Source: Clarkia xantiana subsp. parviflora
Lineage: Eukaryota; Streptophyta; Magnoliopsida; Myrtales; Onagraceae
NCBI GenBank assembly: GCA_036873135.1
Contig: JAPTYO010000015.1
Span: 9,713,683-9,777,682 of the forward strand
DNA: 64,000 nucleotides
Reading direction: 5' to 3'
Part shown: in pieces, positions 9,328 through 20,322 of the stretch
Layout: each line of letters starts with the position of its first letter
Numbering within the stretch: position 1 is the first letter of the stretch
Notes under the pieces: generated by a model
The model's input: only the letters and a program-made list of their open reading frames with translations
Told to the model about the DNA's origin: nothing
Database searches by the model: none
Program-made: the position numbers and the translations under genes

Positions 9328-12300
9328 ATGGAAAATCGAGATGCTCAATTACTTCCACCTCCGGCGTATTCATTTGATGATCCACTCTACTTGCATCCTT
9401 CAGATTCCAATGTTCAGTTGTCTGAATTCAAGCTTACAGGACCTGAAAACTATCAATTATGGAGCAGAGCAGCAATTGCTCAACTCTTAGCGAAGAATAA
9501 ACTAGTGCTCATTGATGGAACTTGCACTCGAGACTCCGTTCCACCTGAACAACGATCACGGTGGGATCGGTGTAATGCGGTTGTCCGTACGTGGCTGATG
9601 CATGCTGTTTCACCAGAATTAGTTAGCGGAGTCCTTTATATCCCTACTGCTTTTCAGATCTGGAAAGATCTACGTGAACGTTTTGAGGCAGTGGACGGAA
9701 CAAGAGTTTTCCAGCTCCATCGAGAGATTTGCACGGTTCAGCAAGGTACTTTAAGCATTTCTGCGTATTTTACAAAATTACGTGGTCTATGGGATGAGTT
9801 TGCTGCTGTTTTTGGTTTGCCTGAATGCAATTGTGGAGGATTAGAGCAGTTTATGGAGTTACATGAGCGCATGAAATTGTTTCAGTTTCTTATGGGCTTA
9901 AACGAGTCTTATCATGGTGTTCGAAGCAACCTTTTGCTTTCTAAGCCTCTACCTACAGTTAATTCCGCTTATAATTCATTGATGCAAGAAGAGAATCAAA
10001 GAATTGTTACTGGTTTAATGCATAATCCCGTTGATGATTCTGCTGTCGCTTTATACTCTACTGGAAAACAAAATTTGCCTCGTCGTGATTGGAGTTCCAT
10101 TCTCTGTACTTACTGTGGTCGTAAGGGTCACAGTGAGGATCGTTGCTTCAAAAAGTACCCTCAGTTGCGAAAACAATATGAGGAGAATCGTATGAAATCG
10201 AGATCAGCTGCCATTGCTGATAGTTATCATGGCAGCTCAGCTAATTTCATTAGCAATGATACTCTTGCTGAGTCTAGTCACTCATCTGCTAGTAATGTCA
10301 AGGTTGATGGATTCAATATCTCTCGTGCTCAAGTTGAAAAGTTGCTCAAACTCATTCCACCGGATAGTCCTCTATCGAGTTCTGGAGATATGATGGCTAA
10401 TATTGCAGGTATGCAATGCCTTTCTGCTACTTGCTTCTCATCTGCAATTTTATCTGATTCATGGGTGTTAGATACTGGAGCGACCGATCATATGACTTCT
10501 CATGTTGATTGGCTTATCAATGTGCGGAGGAATACTTCCATGAATTCTAAGGTGAAAATGCCTAATGGATCTGGCACTCATGTTACTCATTTTGGGGATT
10601 ATCGTATGTCTACTGGAGAATTACTGCAGAATGTATTATACATTCCTTCTTTCAGATTTAATCTGATCTCCATACCAAAATTGACCCGAGATTTGCATTG
10701 CTCAGTTATTTTTAAGACTAATGGGGCTTTTCTCCAGGACCTTTCACTTGGGACTCAGAGGCAGATTGGGATTTTGCGTGATGGTCTGTATTGGCTGATA
10801 CAAGGAAGTGGATCAGATGCTAGAGAAGAAAAGCAGAAGCAGAGTTCCTTTTTGGTTAATAAAGTTGATGCAAGTGCTGAAACCAAACTTTGGCATTTCC
10901 GTTTGGGTCATTCTCCTTCAGTTGTTTTGAAACATTTGGGCATTGTTAAATCACTCGATGATACTTGTATTAAGAATTGTGCAATTTGCCCATTGGCTAA
11001 GCAACCTCGACTTCCTTTTCCCTCGTCTGCAACTACTACTTCTGCCTGTTTTGAGTTACTTCACATGGATGTTTGGGGACCCTATAAGTCACCAACTCCG
11101 GAGGGCTTTCAGTATTTTCTGACGATCGTAGATGATTTTAGTCGATGCACTTGGTTATTTTTGATGAGGGTCAAGAGCGACACAATGATTCTCATTAAGG
11201 ACTTTCTCAATTATGTTCATACTCAGTTTCAGCAGAAAGTTAAACAAGTTCGAAGTGATAACGGGACAGAGTTTTTTAATGATCTTTGTTCTACTCTTTT
11301 TCGAACCAAAGGCATTGTACATCAAAGTAGCTGCGTGGGAACACCACAACAAAATGGAGTTGCTGAACGTAAACATAGGCACCTTCTTAACGTAGCACGA
11401 GCCTTGCGTTTTCAGTCCTCTCTTCCAGTTAATTTCTGGGGATATTGTGTGCAAACAGCAGCATACTTAATCAATTTACTACCTACACCTGTGCTCAAGG
11501 GAAGATCACCTTATGAGATACTGCACCAAAAGACTCCCACACTACAGCACCTTCGTGCTTTTGGGTGTTTATGTCATGCTACTAATTTTCGAGACCGTGA
11601 TAAGTTCGCTCCACGTGCCATTCCATCTATTTTTTTGGGCTACTCAACTACCCAAAAGGGTTACAGATTGATGAATTTGCAAACTAAGACTCTATTTGTC
11701 AGCCGAGATGTGGTATTTTCTGAGACAATCTTTCCATTTGCTCAACAAAAGTCTGCAGTAACACTGAGGCCCACTCACAATGTCGATGATGAGGAGTTTG
11801 ATGGACAGTCCAATGAGTTGCAGCTGCATCAGTTGAATAATGAACATGTTGAACATGAAACAGATACTTCAGACTCTGAAGTAGTTGAGAACATTCCTCG
11901 AAAGTCCACCAGAGTGGTTCGACCACCAATTTGGCAGCAGGACTATATTTGTTCTGCAGCTCATGTTTCCTTTTCCATTGGGAATTACCTCACTTATGAT
12001 CATTTGTCACCAAAATTCAGTTCTTTTCTTGGTCAAATGTCCAAGATTACTGAACCCTACACATATCACGAAGCTGTAAAAGACAAGAGATGGGTAGAGG
12101 CTATGAACATTGAAATCCAAGCACTTGAAGAAAATAAAACCTGGGAAGTTGTCTCTCTACCACTAGGAAAGAAGGCGATAGGAAGCAAATGGGTCTACAA
12201 AGTGAAGTATAATGCGGATGGTACTATTGAACGTTTCAAGGCAAGACTAGTTGCAAAGGGTTTCAGTCAATTAGAGGGCATTGACTACACCGAAACCTTC

Positions 12301-13683
12301 TCTCCAGTAGTCAAGATGGTCACCGTCCGAATCGTTTTGGCAATAGCAGCTGCACAAGGTTGGCCCTTGCACCAAATGGATGTTTACAATGCATTCTTAC
12401 AAGGTGATTTGGAAGAAGAAGTGTATATGCAAATTCCTTTGGGTTTTCATCTTTCCAAGCAGCAACATGGAGGTCATTACGCTTGTAGGTTGCGGAAGTC
12501 ACTTTATGGGCTCAAACAAGCATCTAGACAATGGAATCGCAAACTCACCGAAGTTTTACTCGACCATGGTTATACTCAAAGTCTATATGACTACTCCCTT
12601 TTCACGAAAATCAGTGGAAGCAATATTGTTATGCTTCTTGTTTATGTAGATGACATTTTGCTCACTGGTTCAGATACTGGAATGATAAAAGAGCTGAGAG
12701 AGGTTTTACAATCAAAATTCAAGATTAAAGATCTTGGAAAGTTGCAATATTTCTTAGGGATAGAGGTTGCACGATCTCCAGAGGGATTGGTGCTGAATCA
12801 AAGAAAATATGCGCTCGAGTTGATCTCAGAGGCTGGATTAAGTGCTGCCAAGCCTGCTATCACACCTGCAGAACAGAATCTCAAGCTTACTTCGGTTGAA
12901 TATGACAAACTCTTTGGGAAAGAACAGCAAGGAGATGGACTTTTTGACAAACCTGAGCGATATAGAAGACTTGTTGGCAGATTGTTGTACCTAACTGTCA
13001 CAAGGCCCGACATTGCTTATACTGTCCAACATTTAAGTCAGTTCATACATTCTCCAAAACAATCACACTATGAGGCAGCATTGAGGGTAATACGCTATAT
13101 TAAGAGACGACCTGGATTAGGAATTTTCTTTCCTGCAAACACAGAACTTGGCTTAAGCATCTTTTGTGATTCGGATTGGGCTTCATGTTTGATGACCCGC
13201 AAGTCTGTGAGTGGGTATTGTGTAAAACTTGGGGCCTCACTTGTATCTTGGAAGGTCAAAAAGCAGGACACGGTATCCAGATCGTCAGCAGAGGCGGAAT
13301 ATAGAGCAATGGGAGCTGCAGTGGCTGAAGGCATTTGGATTCGAGGGTTGCTTGAGGAACTTGGTTTTAAGCAATCAAATTCAGCTCAGTTGTATTGTGA
13401 TAATCAGGCCGCACTTCAGATAGCCTCCAATCCCATGTACCATGAGAGAACCAAACATATTGAAGTGGATTGTCATTTTGTGCGCGATCATATAGTGAAA
13501 AAGGTAGTTCAACCTCAGTACTTGACTACAAAAGAGCAGCTTGCAGATTTACTCACAAAAGCCTTGGGAAGTCATCAACATAATAGCCTTCTGAATAAGA
13601 TGGGCGTGAAGGACATATATAGCACAGATGTTAACATGATAGATAATGCAGAGAGTGTAGAAGTTCATGAGGCATCCACTTGA
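9328..13683 (+). CDS. Ty1/copia Gag-Pol polyprotein, apparently intact
   Basis: A single open frame encodes the whole retrotransposon polyprotein. The frame is open from 9226, but the methionine at 9328 (MENRDAQLLPP) is the likelier start, because the YLHPSD gag motif follows shortly as in related elements. That gives 1451 residues. Seen in order, with rough residue numbers: gag; CCHC knuckle CTYCGRKGHSEDRC (260); protease LDTGATDHM (381); integrase HHCC region WHFRLGH...CAICPLAK (522-555) and catalytic D, D, E in MDVWGPY, RSDNGTEF and GVAERKH (580-680); reverse transcriptase with YVDDILL (1105); and RNase H with CDSDWA, SSAEAEYRA and YCDNQAA (1279-1370). No stop or frameshift is seen. The catalytic residues are all in place, so it may still be competent. 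Integrase makes the copy joining; Gag forms the particle. Confidence 0.97.
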   Translation: MENRDAQLLPPPAYSFDDPLYLHPSDSNVQLSEFKLTGPENYQLWSRAAIAQLLAKNKLVLIDGTCTRDSVPPEQRSRWDRCNAVVRTWLMHAVSPELVSGVLYIPTAFQIWKDLRERFEAVDGTRVFQLHREICTVQQGTLSISAYFTKLRGLWDEFAAVFGLPECNCGGLEQFMELHERMKLFQFLMGLNESYHGVRSNLLLSKPLPTVNSAYNSLMQEENQRIVTGLMHNPVDDSAVALYSTGKQNLPRRDWSSILCTYCGRKGHSEDRCFKKYPQLRKQYEENRMKSRSAAIADSYHGSSANFISNDTLAESSHSSASNVKVDGFNISRAQVEKLLKLIPPDSPLSSSGDMMANIAGMQCLSATCFSSAILSDSWVLDTGATDHMTSHVDWLINVRRNTSMNSKVKMPNGSGTHVTHFGDYRMSTGELLQNVLYIPSFRFNLISIPKLTRDLHCSVIFKTNGAFLQDLSLGTQRQIGILRDGLYWLIQGSGSDAREEKQKQSSFLVNKVDASAETKLWHFRLGHSPSVVLKHLGIVKSLDDTCIKNCAICPLAKQPRLPFPSSATTTSACFELLHMDVWGPYKSPTPEGFQYFLTIVDDFSRCTWLFLMRVKSDTMILIKDFLNYVHTQFQQKVKQVRSDNGTEFFNDLCSTLFRTKGIVHQSSCVGTPQQNGVAERKHRHLLNVARALRFQSSLPVNFWGYCVQTAAYLINLLPTPVLKGRSPYEILHQKTPTLQHLRAFGCLCHATNFRDRDKFAPRAIPSIFLGYSTTQKGYRLMNLQTKTLFVSRDVVFSETIFPFAQQKSAVTLRPTHNVDDEEFDGQSNELQLHQLNNEHVEHETDTSDSEVVENIPRKSTRVVRPPIWQQDYICSAAHVSFSIGNYLTYDHLSPKFSSFLGQMSKITEPYTYHEAVKDKRWVEAMNIEIQALEENKTWEVVSLPLGKKAIGSKWVYKVKYNADGTIERFKARLVAKGFSQLEGIDYTETFSPVVKMVTVRIVLAIAAAQGWPLHQMDVYNAFLQGDLEEEVYMQIPLGFHLSKQQHGGHYACRLRKSLYGLKQASRQWNRKLTEVLLDHGYTQSLYDYSLFTKISGSNIVMLLVYVDDILLTGSDTGMIKELREVLQSKFKIKDLGKLQYFLGIEVARSPEGLVLNQRKYALELISEAGLSAAKPAITPAEQNLKLTSVEYDKLFGKEQQGDGLFDKPERYRRLVGRLLYLTVTRPDIAYTVQHLSQFIHSPKQSHYEAALRVIRYIKRRPGLGIFFPANTELGLSIFCDSDWASCLMTRKSVSGYCVKLGASLVSWKVKKQDTVSRSSAEAEYRAMGAAVAEGIWIRGLLEELGFKQSNSAQLYCDNQAALQIASNPMYHERTKHIEVDCHFVRDHIVKKVVQPQYLTTKEQLADLLTKALGSHQHNSLLNKMGVKDIYSTDVNMIDNAESVEVHEAST

Positions 13684-13690
13684 GGGGGGC
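13681..13690 (+). promoter_or_regulatory. Polypurine tract of the copia element
   Basis: TGAGGGGGGC overlaps the gag-pol stop codon (TGA, 13681-13683) and abuts the TG of the 3' LTR at 13691. It primes second-strand synthesis. Confidence 0.9.
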
Positions 13691-13892
13691 TGTTAGAATA
13701 TCAAGTGTATGCTTTGCTGTCAGCTAAGTCGGTTATTTTTGTTGTTTAGTCTTAGCTGTCCAAGTTAGGTCCTAATATAAAAGCAACTCTCTAAAGACAC
13801 TTTTACTTTTTGCTAAGATCCATTCTAGTAGAAATTCTCTAGATCTCAATTGAGACTAGAGCCTCTGCTATTGTTCGTCCCTCACGTTGACA
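13691..13892 (+). repeat. 3' LTR of the copia element (202 bp)
   Basis: It reads the same as 8993-9194 at every base I compared, and is followed by the target duplication TGTTT. Confidence 0.97.
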
Positions 13893-14770
13893 TGTTTCTT
13901 GATTTTTGATAACCTTCTCCCACCCTTGCTAGCACAGCTCAATCCTTTTTCAGCCAGCACAGAACTTGTATCCACAGCTCCAGGAACCTCAACTACACCT
14001 TCTTTAGAGCAATTACCCCCATCAGATTCCCTTTGAGACATCCTTGCAGAATTCTCTATATCAATCCCAGGTCCCTTCTCTTGCTCTCTAGGGACTACAT
14101 TTTCCGAGGAGCCCCCATCCTCTCTTAGCCAGTTGCTCTCTTCAAACTTCCTCGTGATATCATCCCAACTCTTGCTAGTATCCTGCTTGTTGCAACCCAC
14201 AACTCTTTCAGATTTAGTCAGACTTCTAGGCCTAAGTTCCCTCAGCCACTGCCTGTAAAGAGGCTTTCCCACCCTCCATTCTAACATTTTTACAGTCACG
14301 TTACACCCATTTTTGGTATGCCCCAAACAACCACAGTTGTAACAAAAGTCTGAAATTCGTTCGTAGGCAATATCCACCCAGTACTTTCCCCTGACCTCGC
14401 TGTAGGTCCAAAATCCTGGTAACAGAGGACTTTTCACATCCCAGTCAACCTGCATACGCAAAAATCCTCTGCCTTCTGCCTAGCCTCCCCTACCTTCTCA
14501 ACCTTCAAGACAGAACCAATTTTCCTCGCAATTCTTTCAACATTACCATCAGAAATCAGATCTCTTACTAAACCATGGGTTTGAATCCAAAAAGGAATAT
14601 TATCAAAGGAGATCTCAGCCAATCCACACTGACTATGCCATTTCGGGATACATAAGCTATGCCCTTGCCATTTCGGGATACATAAGCTATGCCATTTTGG
14701 CAACGAAGCTGTAGCTTGGATGACAAGCCATGGCGGCAAGGGGTCTCGCTCACAAAGGAGAGAATTCTCA
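13893..14770 (-). pseudogene. LINE ORF1, N-terminal part (DUF4283-like and zinc knuckle)
   Basis: The upstream half of the minus-strand LINE ORF1 shows two reading segments, about 14739-14434 and 14461-13893, in different frames. The first has the IPFWIQTHGL pattern of DUF4283-type LINE ORF1 proteins. The second has DYERISDFCYNC-like sequence with a CX2CX4HX4C knuckle (CYNCGCLGHTKNGC). These RNA-binding ORF1 proteins coat LINE RNA. A 30-bp direct duplication (14637-14666 and 14667-14696) repeats the peptide SLCIPKW. The frame break and the copia insertion show that the copy is dead. Its continuation is at 8992-8705. Confidence 0.8.
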
Positions 14771-16687
14771 CTCTAAAAAACAGTTAGAGGAGAGAGCTTA
14801 TTATATCTTCTATGTTTACTCAACTAGTTTTTAGATTGAAAAAAACACAAAACAATTAATGTCATTAATTAGGAGTCTAAAATTAAATTTTTTTTTTTTT
14901 GTTAAAGGTAAACAATGCAACTATTAAGAGTGATATTCAGCTGGTAGCTTAGTCAGTCTCGTATGCCGGGCATAGGGTTGGGTAGAAAAATCGGTTCAGT
15001 TGAACTAGTTAGGAATTGAACTGGTTGAATAGGTTCGGTCCCGACCGGTTCGTAAAAAGTGTTATTTAAGTGTAAAAATGAATCAGTTCAATTTCTAAAC
15101 TAGTTTGCACAGATTCACTTCCGAACTGATTCGATGCCCAAGTCTTACGGTTCAAGGTGAAGCGTCCATTTGATAACTATTAGATTAGATGTATGAAATT
15201 ATACCCGTATGCGATACATACATTGTACTTTGGTCTAACATGTCAGGAGTAGAGCTGCAATTTCTAACACAACATGATAATATGATACAGATAGACACTA
15301 ACAAAAGTATGTTCGTGCATACATATGTTAACAAGGGATAATTCCACGTCCTATTTATGTTTATGTAGCATAATACAACACACAAAATAACAGTGCAAAG
15401 TTGAACTGATAAGCGTGATTTTTTTAGTATTGGTTTGAATAAGTCTTGTTTACTACTAACTTTGAAAGTTTTCTTAAATTTGAGAGTTTCTTAACACATT
15501 TGTGATATATGAATTCATAATAATATTATTATAGTTAATTTTATTGATTATTATTGAAGCAGTGAAATGAAGTTGTGATAGCAGAAACTTCTTATCGGAA
15601 GAGGTGCTTGAAAAAGTCAATCCACAACTTCTCCCAGTCCCAGTTAGTTATATATGAATTGATAATAATGGCATGACAAGATTTGATTGTATTAATAATG
15701 ATTAGTGAAGTTGAATAGGGAAATCAAATATAGCGTTGTTCCTTCCAATTATGACTTTAAAATATGAAAGCAACGTACAAATAATATCATATCACCAATA
15801 TTTCCCAACAGAAGTCTGCATACGGCGTGTACAATTTCTGAAAGACACGTTCATTTCATGTTGCCTCCATTTGGACGGCACAATATACAAATTATATGCC
15901 ACCGAACACGAACAAACACAAAAGACACAATCCTCCTATATATATATATATATGATCAATTTGCTTATACTTTATAGTATCAAATAATTTATTAGATTCA
16001 GTTGAAATAATTACATTTTGAACAATGTTTGGCACCCATGGATGGATTAGGTGCATTAATTGAGGCACACGAGGTTCAAATAGCCACTTTTTATATGTCA
16101 GCACAGCCACTTTTTATATATTTGTTTCTTGTTGCATATTGGAATGTTCGAGCTTTTGCACTAGCTACCAAACTCGTGTGATTGGCTCAGCTCAGTGCCT
16201 AATAATATTATAATTTATCTAATCCAAACATTAAAATATTGATGAAGCCATGAAGATCATGCAATATATGCTTGTTTTAAGCAAAATCTTTCAAATTTAA
16301 AACCAATTTACACTCTTACTACACATTTAGCTATTCTTTCATTCATAAAAGGACCATGCCCAAAAAAGAAATTACTGGAAGGGAAGTAAGTGTCAAACAT
16401 ATAAGTGAAAAAAATTTGCTACCAACTAAACTAATTTTTTGCACAAAAAAAAAAACTCAAAACTAAGTTTGACTTATCTATTAACTTTTAGTCAGTTTAT
16501 TTATATAAGAAAACATATTAAGTAAACTTTTTTCCCCCAAAAACAATATTAAGTAATTAATTATGATAAACTTATATTAAGTAATTAACTCTGTTAAACG
16601 ATAATCTACTTTATTGATAAATAACAATACAAAAAGTTATTTCTACCAAATGTCAGTCCTAAGTGCAAGTGCGAGCAACTGTTCTCT
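14771..16687. other. AT-rich intergenic DNA, no gene seen
   Basis: Many stops in all frames, no coding pattern, no tRNA-like cloverleaf found by eye. It contains an A/T homopolymer run near 14889 and a short (AT)n stretch at 15937-15953. Degenerate GGTTC/GAACC motifs lie at 14990-15140. It separates the LINE from the first Mutator-type element. Confidence 0.6.
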
Positions 16688-17223
16688 TTAGTTTTAGGGT
16701 TAAGAACCTATGAAAGGTCTGAACTATCACCCATGTTAACGGGAGAGGTCTGAAATTCAAAAAGTTAATAACGGAGGTCTGAAATTTCAATTTTGTTGAT
16801 TTGAGGTTTTCCGTCCATTTTTAGGGTTAAATTTAACAGAATTGTGTGAAATGACACTTTTGCCCCTTTAATATTTTGTTTTATTTAATATCTTATTTAA
16901 GGAAATGTGAAATGACAATTTTACCCCTAAAGTCAAATTAAAACCACCCATGGTGGCTTCAAGGGCATTTTGGTCTTTTCACTTCAAGCATGTGAGGGGC
17001 ACACTTGATAGAAGGGCATTTTTGAAAATTTATTTTATTTCCGGTCACATGCCAAGCATGTGACCAACTTCCGTTAGTTTTAACGGAAAAAACTAACGGA
17101 GACCGCTGTTATCAACAAAACTGAAATTTCAGACCTCCGTTATTAACTTTTTAAATTTCAGACCTCTTCCGTTAACATGGGTGATAGTTCAGACCTTTCA
17201 TAAATTCTTAACCCTTAGTTTTA
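16688..17223. mobile_element. Non-autonomous Mutator-type element, 518 bp, with 9-bp target duplication
   Basis: The element proper is 16697-17214. It starts GGGTTAAGAA and ends TTCTTAACCC, with long imperfect terminal inverted repeats of about 110 bp (for example AGGTCTGAACTATCACCC at 16711 and its complement near 17177). TTAGTTTTA flanks it on both sides (16688-16696 and 17215-17223). A 9-bp duplication plus long inverted repeats is the signature of Mutator-like elements. It encodes nothing, so a transposase elsewhere would have moved it. The interior is AT-rich. Confidence 0.9.
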
Positions 17224-18343
17224 ACCCATTTTAGCCTAATTACACTCACTGTCTTCACTTAACGTCAAAAAATAAAAAATTCAAGTAGTGTTACTCTTGC
17301 TTATATATGACAAAACCAATATCAAGTAAATATTTCATATTCTTTCTATGGGTAGTTGGGTGTTACAATCACGATTCCGAATCGACTATAATACTATTTT
17401 ATTACGCAACTATTTCACTAGTCCTGTACAACATGACCGAGTCTATTGTCATTATTTAGATCCAAAGAATAATAAATTCATGTTGGCTTGATTAAGTATT
17501 ACTTTTGGAATTTTTCACCCAAATAATGATTTTGTACTAATAACCAAATACTTAATATCGTATTTGTTATATGTTGACCCAAAGACGCGACTCTCATTTG
17601 CGTATTGGGCTCAACGAGTTTGCCATTTGCTTTTAAAAAAAAATAATACTTAAATAACACTTTATTCCTAAAACAACTTAAAATCAATAAAAAAACAAAA
17701 AACAAAAAATGCATAAAAAAATAGCATGTATGTGAATCATATTCATATTTAGGGCGATAATATTTTTTTAAATAAACTTAATTACATTAATTACTTTTAA
17801 ATTGACTACATGACGCAAATGATAGTCACGTTAACTTCAGTATATTTATTAGAGCCGTGCACTTAAGTATTTTAGTCAACGAATTAACAAAACTAATATT
17901 TTCGTGTTTAAGTACTACAAAATCGTTAATTGGATGAAAAAATTTCACCCATACATTCTACTTAAATAAATTATATTAGCATCAAATCGATATTTTATAT
18001 TCAATGTTGTACAAATCATTATTGTTATTTTTAAAACGAAACAAACCCAAAAAGATCTTGAGGCTTACATCAAGAATGATACTATAGTCATGATTTATTA
18101 TGATATGGATATGAATATCGAAATTGGAATTGGAATTTCTATGTACTTGGATGAAATTGAAACTTGAAGCAATTTGATGATATATTCATATAATTTTTTT
18201 TGTAACTATTGAACAATATTGAATTTGAAACATAAACACAATTCAAAAGTTCTTCACGTTTTTTGTATATATATATATATTCTATAAACACTAATAATGT
18301 GTTCTTAGCACATAACATCAATCTTTCATGATGATGGCCATAA
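17224..18343. other. AT-rich intergenic DNA downstream of EXO70H-like gene
   Basis: No coding signal on either strand. It holds the 3' flank of the exocyst gene, which reads leftward and stops at 18344. A (TA)n microsatellite lies at 18266-18280 within the expected 3' UTR. No clear single polyadenylation signal can be chosen. Confidence 0.6.
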
Positions 18344-20251
18344 TTATCGACGTCGAGAAGATGAAGACGATGATATTGAAGAACAACTTCTCAAATTCAC
18401 ACACGCTATGAACAACTGCGACAAACACTCCTCCACATCCTCAGGTGAATACTTGATGAACATGGCGGCGTTCCTCATCTCCTCCACCGCCATCTTCTGC
18501 GTCCCATACATCTCACGGTACGCCCCCACCATCTTCTCCTTCAGCGAGTTCGTGATCCTCTCTCTCAGCTCTGCATCCACAACTACGCTCGAGCTCTGCT
18601 TCTGGTACGCTTCCTCGAAACTCGAATTGAACCTCCTGAAACACTCCTGCGCCTCCGCTAGTGAAAAAGAAGATGGTGACGCGGTTGGGATCTCTGGCGG
18701 CACTACGGCGGCGGCGATTACTTTTCCCCAGCCGATTCTCTCGTAATTCGCTGCGAATTGAGTGATCTTCTCCTCGTTCTTGGCAATCCACTCCTCTCCT
18801 AGGAGGTACTGCAGATTCGAGGCGCGGACGCGAGAGACTATGTGCTGGAGATTGTTGACGAGGAAGAGGTACGATCTCGACACTTCTTTGTAGTGCTTCG
18901 CCTTGCCGTCGAGCTTGCAGACGAGGATGAGGATAAGCCATGCAAGCCGGACCGAAATCGCCGGCGCCGGAGTCTCGTCCCTGGCTGGACTTCCGAAAAA
19001 TGATTCCGGCAGCGGCGATCTCGCAGCGGTTGTCCAGTCGCCGAATATGTCCCCAAGGATGCTGCTGTAATCGGTGAGGAGGCAGAGGTAGTTCATTGAG
19101 GTTATTGTCAGCTCGTGGACTCCGCCGCCGGGAGGAACCGTCTTGGAGGCGTCCTTCTGGATTGTTGCCTCGAAATCCGTGAGGAGTGTCCGGATTGACT
19201 CACTGAGTCGGACGAGCGAGTTCAGTGCCTGGGTACGAACTGCGGAGGTAGACTCGAAACCGAAGACTAAATCGATCTCGTTCCAGTGGTCGGAAATCAC
19301 GGTGTACATGTCCAGGAGGCGGAAGATCTTCTCCGGTGAGGACTTCCGGCTCTTCAGGACCACCTCTGGGAATCCGAACAGAAGCGCAGCGCCTTCTCTG
19401 GAGATATCGCTGAAGCAAGACTCTCTAATGGAGTCCGACGAAGAGAAGACTTGGTCGCACAGAATCCTCTCCCCGCGGAACAGAGTATTCATCGCCACTT
19501 TCACCGCCTGCAACCAATTTTTGATCCTGGCATCCACGGCCTCCCAATCCATCTTCAATATCTGCGATTGAGTCGTCCTCTCCACGCCGAGACGGTAAAT
19601 TCCTTCATCGATGATCGATTTCCTGATGATTTTGTAAATTCCGATGCACTCCTTGCCGTACCCACACGAGATCATGCACTCCGATATTGCCTTCAGTTCA
19701 GACATCACCATCGACGACGCTTCCTCGACCTCCGAGATCGACTCCCCCACTGCACCACCGTCTTCCACTTCCTCATCGTCGAAATCAGACTCCGTCGATC
19801 TGGTGGACACTGACGTCCTCGACGACCGCATGGAAACGGATTCCGGATCCAGATGCGCCCGATTCATGGACAGAATCTGGTAGAGCTCCTTCTGGAGTCT
19901 CTTCATCGCGATCTCCATCAACCTGTGAGCACGAACCAGCTTCTCCGACACAGAATTCTCAAGAACAAGAGACTGCATCGCTAGCTGGAGGTCGTTGACC
20001 CGCTGGATGAACTGAGCGGCGGCTCTCTTGTCCTCGTAGAAGAGGGAGGTGACTCTGGCGTAAGCGGAGGTGTCTGCGTCCCATTTCATGATGATAGACT
20101 CAGCTGACTCGATGACTCTCTCCATTGTAGTCTCCGATAAGGTGAGAGCTCGGGCGGAGATGGAGATTGAACCTCCTCTGGAGGAAGGAAGAGGAGACAT
20201 GGAAGGTGTCCTTGTGTGGAAGCAGAGGCTCTTCATTCCTTTGGATGGCAT
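18344..20251 (-). CDS. EXO70H: Exocyst subunit EXO70, EXO70H-like
   Basis: EXO70 proteins are exocyst subunits that bind plasma-membrane phosphoinositides and tether secretory vesicles. Plant paralogues serve cell-wall secretion, trichomes, autophagy and immunity. The frame is 635 codons without introns, usual for plant EXO70 genes outside EXO70A. Start: methionine at 20251 (MPSKGMKSLCFHT) rather than 20281. The TATA box at 20322-20313 puts the transcript start at about 20280-20290, leaving almost no leader for the upper ATG, and MPxKGM resembles EXO70H N termini. Seen: AESIIMKWD near residue 50, a serine/acid spacer (residues 140-175), then the PF03081 region (roughly 230-610) with GWGKVIA and the C-terminal YSPEDVEECLSQLF. 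It ends in a serine run plus RRR. Subfamily H is by resemblance; B or another clade is possible. It is the only convincing host gene here. Confidence 0.9.
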   Translation of the reverse strand: MPSKGMKSLCFHTRTPSMSPLPSSRGGSISISARALTLSETTMERVIESAESIIMKWDADTSAYARVTSLFYEDKRAAAQFIQRVNDLQLAMQSLVLENSVSEKLVRAHRLMEIAMKRLQKELYQILSMNRAHLDPESVSMRSSRTSVSTRSTESDFDDEEVEDGGAVGESISEVEEASSMVMSELKAISECMISCGYGKECIGIYKIIRKSIIDEGIYRLGVERTTQSQILKMDWEAVDARIKNWLQAVKVAMNTLFRGERILCDQVFSSSDSIRESCFSDISREGAALLFGFPEVVLKSRKSSPEKIFRLLDMYTVISDHWNEIDLVFGFESTSAVRTQALNSLVRLSESIRTLLTDFEATIQKDASKTVPPGGGVHELTITSMNYLCLLTDYSSILGDIFGDWTTAARSPLPESFFGSPARDETPAPAISVRLAWLILILVCKLDGKAKHYKEVSRSYLFLVNNLQHIVSRVRASNLQYLLGEEWIAKNEEKITQFAANYERIGWGKVIAAAVVPPEIPTASPSSFSLAEAQECFRRFNSSFEEAYQKQSSSVVVDAELRERITNSLKEKMVGAYREMYGTQKMAVEEMRNAAMFIKYSPEDVEECLSQLFIACVNLRSCSSISSSSSSRRR

Positions 20252-20312
20252 ATAACTTGAGGAGTAAGGAATGTACAGCAACTGATAGAGGGGAAAGAAG
20301 GGTGAAGGGGTT

Positions 20313-20322
20313 GTTTATATAG
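20313..20322 (-). promoter_or_regulatory. TATA box of the EXO70H-like gene
   Basis: On the minus strand it reads CTATATAAAC, followed by a CCCCTTCACCC stretch and the start codon at 20251. The spacing suits a leader of roughly 30-40 nt. Confidence 0.7.

Larger units (their letters stand above)
8993..13892 (+). mobile_element. Complete Ty1/copia LTR retrotransposon (4.9 kb), recently inserted
   Basis: Two 202-bp LTRs (8993-9194 and 13691-13892) read as identical base for base. The 5-bp flanks are both TGTTT (8988-8992 and 13893-13897), which is the target-site duplication. A primer-binding site follows the 5' LTR, a purine tract precedes the 3' LTR, and a single uninterrupted gag-pol frame fills the inside. 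Identical LTRs mean a very recent insertion, because they are identical at integration and then diverge. It is oriented opposite to the LINE it interrupts. The short LTRs and gag type suggest the Ale/Retrofit side of Ty1/copia, which is a tentative placement. Confidence 0.97.

Noticed and set aside
14940..15010. Possible tRNA near GGTAGCTTAGTCAGT
   Set aside because: The D-arm-like start is not followed by pairing anticodon and T arms, and no GGTTCGAATCC-type box is at the right distance.
18408..19998. Several open frames opposite and in other frames of the EXO70H-like gene
   Set aside because: They are shadows of a GC-rich coding region. The minus-strand frame has the recognised protein.
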